NCBI GenBank assembly: GCA_910579605.1
Contig: CAJTUG010000019.1
Coordinates: 29,123-38,025 of the forward strand
DNA: 8,903 nt
Reading direction: 5' to 3'
DNA from: an uncultured Muribaculaceae bacterium
GTDB lineage: Bacteria > Bacteroidota > Bacteroidia > Bacteroidales > Muribaculaceae
Shown: positions 1 to 7,255 of the stretch, piece after piece
Layout of the letters: each line of letters opens with the position of its first letter
How positions within the stretch are numbered: the first letter of the stretch is position 1
Program-made: the position numbers and the translations under genes
The notes under the pieces: model-generated
Seen by the model: only the letters and a program-made list of their open reading frames with translations
What the model was told of the DNA's origin: nothing
Database searches by the model: none

Positions 1-37
1 GGAGCCGCAATATACTGTTATACCTTTTTTATTCATT

Positions 38-1699
38 CTAATAGAAGCACAATATCAACACCTGCGCTGCAACCACTCGCAAAAACATCGTAAGCGGATA
101 AACGGTAGAATATGCTACAGCAGGAGCATCATTGCCAGTTGAATTGTTGGCATATGCCAAAGCTGGAGGGTCGGTGCAACCACCGGAAAGAAGACCCATT
201 ATAGAAAGGTAGTTGATACGGTCGTGGCCACGAGCTATACAACCAACAATGATGAGCGGAACTACAGTAATCACAAACCCCCAAATCACCCACCACATAC
301 CAGTGGGACTGAATACAGACGCGGCAAAGCCTTTTCCTGCCGCTATGCCCACAGATGCCAAGAACAGGCAAATGCCAAGTTCCCGGAGCATCATAGAAGC
401 CGAAGACGAGGTATAAGTAACCAACTTTGCTTTGTAGCCAAAACGGCTAAGAAGAATAGCTACGACAAGAGGGCCGCCGGCCAAACCCAATTTCATGCCG
501 AATCCGAGGTTTATGGAACCTAAAATGATACCCAAGATAATACCTACGAAAATTGTTATGAGGTTAGGTTGGTTAAGACGCTTCATAGAGTTGCCGAGGC
601 GTGAAGCGAGACGATCTATATCTTCAAGATTGCCAACCACAGTTATGCGGTCGCCCATCTGGAGTCGCAAACCAGGCGATGCGAGCAAGTCTACACCGGC
701 ACGGTTTACACGTGTACAATTAAGTTTGTAACCGTTATGCAGACGGAGCGAGCCCAAAGCTGTACCATTGAATTCGCTCTTGGTTATTAAGATTCGACGC
801 GAATAGACAGGTGTAGGAGTTGCTTCCCAGTCCATTTCTACCTGAGGGCCTATAACGGCCTTAAAACGATCTGCATCCTGAGCCGAGCATACTATCAGAA
901 GTAGGTCGCCGGTATGGATAGGCGTAGACGATTTGGGAATTATCACGGCACCATCAGCCCCCATAAGACGCGATACAACAAAATTGGTCTGAACTATATC
1001 ATGAAGTTCTATCATAGTCTTGCCGTCTACAAGGCTATTGGTAACCTTAACGGTTATAATAAAGGGCTTGAGATGCGAATTCTCTTGGTCTTCCTCTATT
1101 TTTTTTATTTCGTCTTCGGTTTTGATGCGGAAAATACCCTTGATTACAAACATCGAGAGGATAATACCTATTACTCCAAGAGGATAAGCTGCCGCATAGC
1201 CGCTGGCCATCAAGTTGGCTTGTTCTGGAGAAGAAGACATTGTAGAAACAGCTTGCTGAGCAGCCGCAAGACCTGGAGTATTGGTCACCGCTCCGCTCAT
1301 GACTCCAACAAGTGCAGATATGTCTTTGATATTACCGAAGAAATAAATACCAAGTACTATTGCAACGTTGAGTACTATCGTAAGCACGGCAAGCATATTA
1401 AGCCTTACCCCACCTTTCTTAAACGACGAAAAGAAACCCGGGCCTACTTGAAGACCGATGGAAAAAATGAAGAGAATCAGTCCGAATTCCCTCACAAATT
1501 TCAAAATGGCATCGTCCACCACATAGCCCAAATGCCCCATGAGGATACCCACAAAAAGTACAAAAGTAACACCCAACGACACGCCACCTATCTTAAGCTT
1601 GCCGATAAATATACCCGCAGATATCACAAACGAATATAAAATCAGCGTGGAAGCGATAGAAACGTTCCCGGGCGCCAGCAATTCATTGATTAAATCCAT
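38..1699 (-). CDS. AspT/YidE-family membrane carrier with two RCK_C domains
   Basis: A 553-residue inner-membrane protein of the aspartate:alanine antiporter (AspT)/YidE/YbjL duplication family. Seen in the sequence: two hydrophobic halves (about residues 13-190 and 380-553) flank a soluble centre. Each half repeats the same signatures, GLQVGPGFF (82-90) against GIAAGKGFAA (451-460), and GAVTNTPGL (136-144) against GGCTDPPAL (506-514). The centre holds two TrkA_C/RCK_C-like domains (about 212-290 and 298-375), as is usual in this family, which probably bind a small regulatory ligand. The frame extends upstream to a TTG at 1717, but the ATG at 1699 is preferred because it gives the usual short N-terminus. 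AspT itself exchanges aspartate for alanine; the substrate of the YidE-like branch is not established, so I name none. The gene stands alone, divergent from 1928-2455, and the 37 bases downstream show no complete terminator. Family assignment is firm, substrate unknown. Confidence 0.93.
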   Translation of the reverse strand: MDLINELLAPGNVSIASTLILYSFVISAGIFIGKLKIGGVSLGVTFVLFVGILMGHLGYVVDDAILKFVREFGLILFIFSIGLQVGPGFFSSFKKGGVRLNMLAVLTIVLNVAIVLGIYFFGNIKDISALVGVMSGAVTNTPGLAAAQQAVSTMSSSPEQANLMASGYAAAYPLGVIGIILSMFVIKGIFRIKTEDEIKKIEEDQENSHLKPFIITVKVTNSLVDGKTMIELHDIVQTNFVVSRLMGADGAVIIPKSSTPIHTGDLLLIVCSAQDADRFKAVIGPQVEMDWEATPTPVYSRRILITKSEFNGTALGSLRLHNGYKLNCTRVNRAGVDLLASPGLRLQMGDRITVVGNLEDIDRLASRLGNSMKRLNQPNLITIFVGIILGIILGSINLGFGMKLGLAGGPLVVAILLSRFGYKAKLVTYTSSSASMMLRELGICLFLASVGIAAGKGFAASVFSPTGMWWVIWGFVITVVPLIIVGCIARGHDRINYLSIMGLLSGGCTDPPALAYANNSTGNDAPAVAYSTVYPLTMFLRVVAAQVLILCFY

Positions 1700-1773
1700 A
1701 GAAAGCTTATAATCCAAAAAAATACAACAAACCTCAACGGCTCAACCATTTGGAGGTTGTCCGTTTTCGCCTG

Positions 1774-1807
1774 CAAAGTTACGTTTTTTTTACGACATAC
1801 GCGCAAC
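1774..1807 (-). promoter_or_regulatory. Probable Bacteroidetes-type promoter for the YidE-like carrier
   Basis: Read on the minus strand, 1774-1781 is TAACTTTG, an exact TAnnTTTG -7 element. The upstream element is weak (GTTG at 1804-1807, 22 bases away). Transcription would start near 1768, giving a leader of roughly 70 bases. A weak 6-bp inverted repeat (AACCTC/GAGGTT, about 1730-1758) lies inside that leader; I assign it no function. Confidence 0.5.
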
Positions 1808-1841
1808 CAATATCGCTTGACTTTTCTTATGTGCTGCTTTT

Positions 1842-1873
1842 TTTGCGTCGAAACACCTTATTTCGTATCTTTG
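1842..1873 (+). promoter_or_regulatory. Bacteroidetes sigma-ABfr-type promoter for 1928-2455
   Basis: TTTG at 1842-1845 and TATCTTTG at 1866-1873 match the TTTG/TAnnTTTG consensus exactly, with a 20-base spacer. Transcription should start near 1880, about 48 bases before the ATG at 1928. No Shine-Dalgarno sequence precedes that ATG, which is usual for Bacteroidetes. Confidence 0.8.
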
Positions 1874-1927
1874 CCTGCATTAACTTTCACGGAGTAACTT
1901 TTTGCCCCGTTTTTCCAATTTATCACA

Positions 1928-2455
1928 ATGGCCGACAATTACCTCGAAAAGAAGATGGAAGAGCACAGAGCCGGGACAAAGCACTACCGGCCAAAAACAA
2001 CGCCTTCGGGCGCTTCCCCTGGTTTGGCTCGTTTCAAAATTCCATCTCGCAGAGTGCTTTTATCATTTCCGGAAAAGCAGATTATAGAAAACCTTGTCAA
2101 CACAGGAATGAGAGTTGCTTTCACTGGAGGCGACAAGCTCAAAGGCCAAACTCTTGCACAAAAGACTGGCGCACTCTTTCATCCGGGGAATACACGTCAG
2201 GCATTAGATTACATCAACAAAAAATGGGGCACACCCGAAATACTTATATTGTCTGAGCAAGACAATGCTGTTGTAGAAGCTTTCAAAGAAATGGCAGCTC
2301 AAAGCAAATATGCCAGGATAATACGCATCAACCATCCTCCGGTAGCTTGGGGGATACCCAATCACACCGATAATACCGTCAAAATTGCCGATACAGATAA
2401 AATTCTCTATCTCGCATTAGATTTCTCGGATCTTATAGACGGACATACATTATAG
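1928..2455 (+). CDS. Small degenerate Rossmann/SDR-like protein, function unknown
   Basis: A 175-residue cytoplasmic protein. It opens with MADNYLEKKMEEHRAG, a leader that I recall from memory on several Bacteroidales oxidoreductases, including SDR and nitroreductase types. Residues 41-110 then follow the strand-helix order of a short-chain dehydrogenase: strand RRVLLSF (41-47), helix, strand MRVAFTGGD (61-69), strand GALFHPGN (81-88), a helix ending NKKWG (97-101), and strand PEILILSE (103-110). The dinucleotide-binding TGxxxGIG motif should follow the first strand but is replaced by SFPEKQI. The NNAG that normally ends the fourth strand reads LSEQ, and no YxxxK catalytic pair follows. At 175 residues it is well short of the usual ~250. 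It has its own promoter and shares a terminator with the convergent transporter. Inference: a non-catalytic Rossmann-fold remnant kept for some other role. Possible alternatives are an unrelated Rossmann-like family or a gene under decay, although the frame is intact. Confidence 0.8.
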   Translation: MADNYLEKKMEEHRAGTKHYRPKTTPSGASPGLARFKIPSRRVLLSFPEKQIIENLVNTGMRVAFTGGDKLKGQTLAQKTGALFHPGNTRQALDYINKKWGTPEILILSEQDNAVVEAFKEMAAQSKYARIIRINHPPVAWGIPNHTDNTVKIADTDKILYLALDFSDLIDGHTL

Positions 2456-2474
2456 CATTTCCACATTACACATA

Positions 2475-2506
2475 AAAAACAAGCTGCCATACGGCAGCTT
2501 GTTTTT
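2475..2506. terminator. Bidirectional intrinsic terminator
   Basis: A perfect 14-bp inverted repeat (arms 2475-2488 and 2493-2506) encloses a four-base ATAC loop. The core is CAAGCTGCC/GGCAGCTTG, and A-runs and T-runs form the outer arms, so each strand ends its hairpin with a U-run. It sits between the stops of the convergent genes 1928-2455 and 2524-4098 and can end both transcripts. Confidence 0.93.
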
Positions 2507-2523
2507 GTATATTAAACGAGTTC

Positions 2524-4098
2524 TTAAATAACGTCTTTCTCGTCGTCTTTAATTGGCTTTGCAGCCTCGGCGGCAACAGCCGGTGCATCAGAAGTAACGC
2601 GTTCCAACCAAGAAACCATGCCAAACATTACGGACATGGAAATAAGGCATACAATAACAAACACGCCCCATGCCCAACTAATAGGCCACTTATTATACAT
2701 CAACGGGCCAATCCAAAGCAATAGGTTACCAACTGCGGTTGCTCCCAACCAAAGACCCTGGCAGAGACCTTGCAAATGTTTTGGTGCAACTTTAGATACA
2801 AACGACAACCCCAAGGGGGATATGAACAACTCTGCAACCGTGAGGAAGAAATAAATGGCTATAAGAAGCCATGGACCGGCTTTCATGCCCTCTTTCACGC
2901 TCTCCGACATTTCGCGGAAAGTATCTCCGCTGGGATAAGCTTGAATCCAACTGTAGACACAAAGGAACAGATAAGCCACTGCTGCAAGACCCATACCTAT
3001 AGCTATCTTCTTGGGGGTGGAAATTGCTCGGCCTCGTTTGCTCAATGCCGAGAACAACCACATGATGAGAGGAGTAAGGACAATCACGAAAAACGGATTC
3101 ACTGCCTGCCATATTTCAGGGGCTATCTTATCGGTAGTAACGAAATCGCGGGCAAAAAGAGTGAGCGACGTTCCGTTCTGGTGGAAAGAAAACCAAAAGA
3201 AAATAACTATACCCAAAACAGCAAACAATGCATACATGCGCTGCTTGATTTCCGAAGCCATAGCTTTCTTTTCGGCCTCGCTATAGTTTTGCGCCGCAGC
3301 CTTCTCTCTTGCTGCAGGAGAGGGCAGTTGCTTCTTCGTTATCAAAAATATTGCCAAAGAAATGAGCATTGCAGCCACAGAGGCTATAAACGAATAGTGG
3401 ATACCTGTATTGAAAACCTCGAGATAGCGTGTACAGAACGTAGAAACATCCGTGCCGGCAGCGGTTGCCAATGCATATAGATTATCTATATTTTCGGTAT
3501 TCATGCTATCGGCAACACTCAGATACTTGTGGCACAATTCGGGCAACGCCGCATTATAAGTCATATTGTTAGCATTAAGCCACCAGCTGCGAAGCATAGG
3601 CGCTACAAAAGGTGCTATAAGCCCTCCGATATTGATAAACACATAAAATATCTGGAAGCCGGAGTCGCGTTGAGCGCTGTATTTGGGGCTTTCGTAGAGC
3701 TGGCCTACCAAAGCCTGGAGATTGCCTTTAAAAAGCCCGTTGCCAAAAGCTATCAAGAAAAGAGCCACGCATGTCAGACCCAAAAGCCATGTATTGTTTT
3801 GCGGTGTAGCAAGAATGGGCACAGAAAGAACCACATAACCCAATGTCATGACTATCAATCCATTGATAATAGTTCCCTTATAATTCTGGGTTTTATCGGC
3901 AATATAGCCTCCTACAAGACTCAGAATATAAATTCCGGCATAAAAACACGAATAGATTGCTGTACTTGTTTCTCCCGATAAACCGAATTTTGAACAAAGG
4001 AACAAAACGAGAACGGCATTCATGATATAGTAACCGAATCGCTCGCCCATGTTGCTCAATGCCGCCGGGATTAGACCTTTGGGTTGATTTTTGAACAT
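2524..4098 (-). CDS. POT/PTR-family (MFS) peptide transporter
   Basis: A 524-residue inner-membrane protein of the proton-dependent oligopeptide transporter family, expected to import di- or tripeptides with protons. Seen: a first-helix motif NMGERFGYY (16-24), corresponding to ExxERFxYY; GNGLFKGN (119-126) with the helix-4 lysine K124; the second POT signature FYVFINIGGLIAP (151-163); helix-7 FHQNGTSLT (305-313); helix-10 VAELFISPLGLS (421-432) with E423; and a repeated small-residue helix pattern throughout. A charged, alanine-rich loop (about 256-285) separates the two six-helix bundles, and the C-terminus is a soluble acidic/lysine tail. Oddities: the first Glu of ExxER is N16, the Arg that follows the YY in characterised POTs is N27, and the helix-7 Glu is H306. 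K124, E19, R20 and E423 are kept. Close Bacteroidales homologues, as I recall them, share at least some of these changes, so this is probably a lineage trait and not damage. The start is the ATG at 4098. The upstream promoter could not be assigned. Confidence 0.93.
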   Translation of the reverse strand: MFKNQPKGLIPAALSNMGERFGYYIMNAVLVLFLCSKFGLSGETSTAIYSCFYAGIYILSLVGGYIADKTQNYKGTIINGLIVMTLGYVVLSVPILATPQNNTWLLGLTCVALFLIAFGNGLFKGNLQALVGQLYESPKYSAQRDSGFQIFYVFINIGGLIAPFVAPMLRSWWLNANNMTYNAALPELCHKYLSVADSMNTENIDNLYALATAAGTDVSTFCTRYLEVFNTGIHYSFIASVAAMLISLAIFLITKKQLPSPAAREKAAAQNYSEAEKKAMASEIKQRMYALFAVLGIVIFFWFSFHQNGTSLTLFARDFVTTDKIAPEIWQAVNPFFVIVLTPLIMWLFSALSKRGRAISTPKKIAIGMGLAAVAYLFLCVYSWIQAYPSGDTFREMSESVKEGMKAGPWLLIAIYFFLTVAELFISPLGLSFVSKVAPKHLQGLCQGLWLGATAVGNLLLWIGPLMYNKWPISWAWGVFVIVCLISMSVMFGMVSWLERVTSDAPAVAAEAAKPIKDDEKDVI

Positions 4099-4209
4099 AA
4101 TGATTGAGTTTTTAGTTTTTAGATTGCTAAGTTACCAAAAATCCTCCAAAGACGGCACATTTATGTCCAAAAAGCTTCTCTTTTTTTTTAATTATCAAGA
4201 AAAAATGCT

Positions 4210-4217
4210 GATATTTG
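4210..4217 (+). promoter_or_regulatory. Possible -7 element for the nucleoside kinase operon
   Basis: GATATTTG (4210-4217) differs from TAnnTTTG in one base and lies 40 bases before the ATG at 4257. The upstream sequence is a T-run (from about 4180) without a clear TTTG. An alternative reading, TTTG at 4214-4217 with TAATTTCG at 4241-4248, would place the start a few bases before the ATG. The 158-base divergent gap 4099-4256 holds nothing else that I can support. Confidence 0.3.
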
Positions 4218-4256
4218 TTCTTTAGCTACTATTGGCATCTTAATTTCGTACAAAAT

Positions 4257-5924
4257 ATGGACAAACTATCCATCTATGTGGCAAACATTGCCCAATATAT
4301 AGAAACAGACGGTGGGACTTCGCTTGCTAAACTATGGGAAGGCATAAAACACCTCATGCCAGACCAACCTATATGCGCAAGAGTGAACAACAAAACAGAA
4401 TCGCTCGATTTTGTTCTCTACCAACCAAAAATGGTCGAATTCCAAACAATATCACAAGGATCCGGGCCAAGAGTGTATACACGCTCACTATGTATGCTCC
4501 TCTACCGGGCAGCACAATCGGTTGTGCCCGAATTGCACCTACGTTTCGAACACTCTATTTCGCACGGATACTATTGCCGCTTCTCTGAAATAGATAGAAT
4601 AGATGAAGGAACTGTAGATAAAATCAAACGGGAAATGGAAAGGCTCGTAGCCCTAAACCTACCTTTCAAACGCCATGAGATAAGAACCGTCGACGCTGCA
4701 AGCATGTTCGAAATCCAAGGCCTGCCCGATAAAGCCGAACTCCTAAGGACAATACACGAAATATATACCACATTCTACACCCTCGACGGTATTGCCGACA
4801 GCTACTACGGATCACTGGCTCCTTCAACAGGCTTCCTCAAGGTCTTCAACCTAATCCCATACGAGCAAGGCATGCTCCTATTGCCTTTCGACATGGACAA
4901 TCCGTCTAAACCGGCCACTCCTATAATACAACAAAAAATGTATAACGCATTTAAAGAATACCTCCGCATAAGCGACATAATCGGGGTCACCGATGTGGGG
5001 CAGCTCAATTCATGCGTCATCGCCGGCTCAGAAGCTCGTCTTATTCAAGTGGCAGAAACTCTACACGACAAATCTATTGCACGCATAAGCGACGACATTG
5101 CCGAAAGATACAGAAACGGCGGAGCAAGGATAGTACTCGTGGCAGGGCCTTCGTCTTCAGGAAAAACCACTACTACAAAACGTCTGGCCGTTCACCTGAT
5201 AACAAACCTACTCAAACCACAAATGATTTCGCTCGACAATTATTTTGTAAACCGCGAAAACACACCTCTTGATAGCGATGGGGAATACGACTACGAATCT
5301 CTTTATGCTCTCGACCTTAAGCAATTCAATACCGACCTCAACGCAATACTACGTGGCGAAGAAGTTGAACTCCCATATTACAACTTTGAACTCGGATGCC
5401 GTCAATACAGAGGCGACAAAATAAAGCTTGAAGAAGGGTCTGTCCTCCTAATTGAAGGAATACACGGCTTAAATCCTGAACTGACTGCCGAAATACCCGA
5501 AATGGCAAAATACAGGATATATGTATCGTGTCTCACTACCCTTTCTATCGACGAACACAACTGGGTACCCACTACCGACAACCGCCTCCTCCGACGAATT
5601 GTCCGTGATTACAAATACCGCGGCGTCAATGCCGAAGAAACAATACGCCGTTGGCCAAGTGTGCGCAGAGGAGAAGAAAAATGGATTTTCCCTTATCAAG
5701 AAAACGCCGATGCCGTATTCAACTCGTCTCTCATCTTTGAACTAAGCGTCATGAAAGACGAAGGCGAGCACGTGCTCCGAAGTGTCCCATCAGATGTTCC
5801 TGAATATGCCGAAGCATACAGGCTCCGTAAATTCCTGAGCTATTTCCTTCCCATCGAAAGCAAATTCGTACCTTCTACAAGTCTGCTCCGCGAATTCCTC
5901 GGAGGAAGCTCTTTCAAATACTGA
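4257..5924 (+). CDS. Uridine kinase-like nucleoside kinase with N-terminal ThrRS-like TGS/SAD domains
   Basis: A 555-residue cytoplasmic protein with a composite architecture known in Bacteroidetes and some other bacteria. Residues about 1-65 resemble a TGS domain. Residues about 70-240 resemble the second additional (editing-type) domain of threonyl-tRNA synthetase, with HLRFEHSISHGYY (94-106). Residues about 285-500 are a phosphoribulokinase/uridine kinase P-loop domain. Seen in the kinase: Walker A GPSSSGKTT (297-305), SLDNYF (325-330) in the substrate region, PYYNF (373-377), VLLIEGIHGLN (396-406) as the Walker B-like strand, and an Arg-rich segment DNRLLRRIVRDYKYRG (441-456). The expected reaction is transfer of phosphate from ATP to a nucleoside such as uridine, but the substrate of this fused branch is not established. 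The frame extends to a TTG at 4215; the ATG at 4257 is preferred because MDKLSIYV starts the TGS-like strand. It is first in an operon with 5930-6643 (5-base gap). Confidence 0.92.
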   Translation: MDKLSIYVANIAQYIETDGGTSLAKLWEGIKHLMPDQPICARVNNKTESLDFVLYQPKMVEFQTISQGSGPRVYTRSLCMLLYRAAQSVVPELHLRFEHSISHGYYCRFSEIDRIDEGTVDKIKREMERLVALNLPFKRHEIRTVDAASMFEIQGLPDKAELLRTIHEIYTTFYTLDGIADSYYGSLAPSTGFLKVFNLIPYEQGMLLLPFDMDNPSKPATPIIQQKMYNAFKEYLRISDIIGVTDVGQLNSCVIAGSEARLIQVAETLHDKSIARISDDIAERYRNGGARIVLVAGPSSSGKTTTTKRLAVHLITNLLKPQMISLDNYFVNRENTPLDSDGEYDYESLYALDLKQFNTDLNAILRGEEVELPYYNFELGCRQYRGDKIKLEEGSVLLIEGIHGLNPELTAEIPEMAKYRIYVSCLTTLSIDEHNWVPTTDNRLLRRIVRDYKYRGVNAEETIRRWPSVRRGEEKWIFPYQENADAVFNSSLIFELSVMKDEGEHVLRSVPSDVPEYAEAYRLRKFLSYFLPIESKFVPSTSLLREFLGGSSFKY

Positions 5925-5929
5925 TCGTT

Positions 5930-6643
5930 ATGAGACATTCCATATTCATCCTGTTTATCCTGTCTATAGCCTCTATATCGACTTTCAACGCTAAAGCGCA
6001 AGCCGACAACGAACGGCTTGAAGCTAAAGCCGACAGGGCATTTCAAGCAAAAGAGTGGGCAAGCGCCGACGCTCTGTATCTTCTCCTTTGCCAAAAAGAA
6101 CCGGGCAACTTTCTTCCATACGCCAGAATAATGGCCGCATGTCATATGAGAGATGATAAGCCAAGAGTTACCGATGCAATGAAAACCGCCATGCAAAACG
6201 GAATAAAGCTACCGCAATTGCTCTCGCAATTGAAATCCGACTTATACTCCACAGGAAACGCTGCAGCCTATCCACAAATACTGAAGGAATCGGCTCAAGA
6301 CTTGCCCTTCCTCAGGAGGGCAATCCAATCTCGCCTTCTTGACTACTACCTGTTCAGATGCGACCCTGCAAACACCATAGAGTATGCATCTGCTCTGCTC
6401 AAAGGAGCGCCCGACAACACAAATTTCCTTAACGCAATAGGTAAAGCATATCTCGACGAAGGGCAAATAAAAAAAGCTGCCGAAGCCTTTGCCGAAACAC
6501 TCGACAAAGACCCCGGCAACTACGATGCACTCGTGGCATTAGGTTCATGCCTCGGATTGCCTGAAGGGAGAGTATATCTGGCAAAAGCATATGCCATTAA
6601 ACCCACTCCCTACCTTCAGACTATACTAAAGCTAAATAAATAG
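5930..6643 (+). CDS. Exported TPR-repeat protein
   Basis: A 237-residue protein with a Sec signal peptide: basic MRHS, a hydrophobic core (5-18), and a likely type I cleavage after AKA at residue 23 (AKA|QAD). There is no lipobox cysteine, so a periplasmic location is expected. The mature part is helical with tetratricopeptide repeats, clearest at about 33-66 (ADRAFQAKEWASADALY at its start) and 164-200 (LNAIGKAYLDEGQIKKAAEA, then FAETLDKDPGNYDA). Degenerate helices lie between them. TPR domains hold partner proteins and no catalytic residues are visible. It begins 5 bases after the kinase stop and is therefore almost certainly co-transcribed, yet one protein is cytoplasmic and the other exported, so the pairing does not reveal a shared task. 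It ends only 6 bases from the stop of the convergent gene 6650-7090, with no intrinsic terminator between them. Confidence 0.88.
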   Translation: MRHSIFILFILSIASISTFNAKAQADNERLEAKADRAFQAKEWASADALYLLLCQKEPGNFLPYARIMAACHMRDDKPRVTDAMKTAMQNGIKLPQLLSQLKSDLYSTGNAAAYPQILKESAQDLPFLRRAIQSRLLDYYLFRCDPANTIEYASALLKGAPDNTNFLNAIGKAYLDEGQIKKAAEAFAETLDKDPGNYDALVALGSCLGLPEGRVYLAKAYAIKPTPYLQTILKLNK

Positions 6644-6649
6644 ATACAT

Positions 6650-7090
6650 TCAGCTCCATTCACACCGGTCGGTGCCGGTAGTATCTTCTATCCACGTATA
6701 CTTGATGTCAAGCAAGTATTCGTGGATTTTCTGTGATTCCTTGTCGCTTCCTGCCCCTTTGTCGGATAGAGTTGCCCTCACTGCATCTATACCTCGTGCA
6801 GCGCGTTCTATATGCACTTTGAAAAGCCAAGGACGTGGTCCCGAAGCAAGCTCCAACGCAGCAATCATTGCGCCCCAATAAAGCGTCAAAGCCTTAAACC
6901 GATACCCCGATCTAAACGACAAATCACCAAGTTCAAGCATACAAACGATACTTTTCTCGTCTCGGCATTTCTTTTGACCTCTGGAGTTCATTAATTTTGA
7001 ATACATTTCATCAAGCGCTATCGCACTCATGTATTCGATTTTACCCTTGCGGCTGCAACGAGCCACAAGCATATAACCCGAAGAATCCAT
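6650..7090 (-). CDS. Hypothetical 146-residue protein with one TPR-like helix pair
   Basis: I do not recognise this protein. It has no signal peptide or membrane segment and should be cytoplasmic. The N-terminal 35 residues contain VARCSRKGKIEYMSAIALDEMY, split here as VARCSRKGKIEY (9-20) and MSAIALDEMY (21-30). Residues 48-81 fit a single TPR helix pair: L54, G55, A67, Y71 and A74 fall at the expected spacing around LGDLSFRSGYRFKALTLY. Residues 86-110 form another amphipathic helix, and the tail (111-146) is acidic and lysine-rich. Four cysteines (12, 42, 50, 143) show no metal-binding spacing. The start is the ATG at 7090, preceded by an A/T-rich stretch; later Met codons at residues 7 and 21 are possible. 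Transcription probably comes from the promoter at 7261-7291 through a long structured leader. It converges on the TPR gene with 6 bases between stops. Length and composition support a real gene; function is open. Confidence 0.7.
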   Translation of the reverse strand: MDSSGYMLVARCSRKGKIEYMSAIALDEMYSKLMNSRGQKKCRDEKSIVCMLELGDLSFRSGYRFKALTLYWGAMIAALELASGPRPWLFKVHIERAARGIDAVRATLSDKGAGSDKESQKIHEYLLDIKYTWIEDTTGTDRCEWS

Positions 7091-7122
7091 AAAAATAAGA
7101 ATTTAGATAGTTAAACATGTCA

Positions 7123-7139
7123 ATTTACACCCGGTAAAT
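7123..7139. repeat. Short inverted repeat before the 6650-7090 gene
   Basis: ATTTAC (7123-7128) and GTAAAT (7134-7139) are perfect inverted copies around a 5-base spacer, 33 bases upstream of the ATG at 7090. This could be an operator or a leader hairpin between the U-run of the candidate RNA and the gene. Confidence 0.4.
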
Positions 7140-7142
7140 GCT

Positions 7143-7169
7143 AAAAAAACGGCATATACCACTACCGTT
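7143..7169 (-). terminator. Terminator-like hairpin with U-run
   Basis: On the minus strand a 5-bp GC-containing stem (AACGG/CCGTT) with a 12-base loop is followed by a run of T, seven in total including two in the stem. The preceding 8-bp hairpin (7170-7189) abuts it. The stem is short, so efficiency may be partial, which suits either sRNA 3'-end formation or attenuation. Confidence 0.5.
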
Positions 7170-7255
7170 CCGGCTTTTTTCAAAGCCAGGCGGATGGAAA
7201 TGTCGTCGTTTCTATCCTCTACCGAGAGAGGCAACTATCTGTATTCTTCAAGTCA
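7143..7255 (-). ncRNA. Candidate small RNA or attenuated leader, ~110 nt
   Basis: An exact Bacteroidetes promoter (7261-7291, minus) starts transcription near 7255, 165 bases before the next start codon. Reading leftward, the RNA can fold into three consecutive hairpins: CCUCU/AGAGG (arms 7227-7231 and 7216-7220, 6-nt loop); CUGGCUUU/AAAGCCGG (7182-7189 and 7170-7177, 4-nt loop, one G-U pair); and AACGG/CCGUU (7165-7169 and 7148-7152) running straight into a U-run at 7143-7149. Promoter, structured body and terminator make a complete small transcription unit. Alternatively the last hairpin attenuates transcription into 6650-7090. I could not match it to TPP, cobalamin, 4.5S or another known class. 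Neither 7091-7142 nor 7256-7434 contains a convincing protein gene. Confidence 0.5.

Noticed and set aside
914..1639. 241-codon plus-strand frame inside the YidE-like carrier gene
   Set aside because: It is antisense to a well-supported gene and its translation is rich in Arg, His, Tyr and Lys without any recognisable domain, so it is a shadow frame.
1750..2256. 168-codon plus-strand frame starting before the SDR-like gene
   Set aside because: It spans the promoter and overlaps the 1928-2455 frame, whose N-terminus is recognisable and whose start fits the promoter spacing.
2770..3480. 236-codon plus-strand frame inside the POT transporter gene
   Set aside because: It is antisense to a firmly identified transporter and its Cys/Arg/His-rich translation looks like complement noise.
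4099..4256. A riboswitch or promoter for the peptide transporter in the divergent gap
   Set aside because: No exact -7 element on the minus strand and no convincing structured RNA could be found; only T-rich runs are present.
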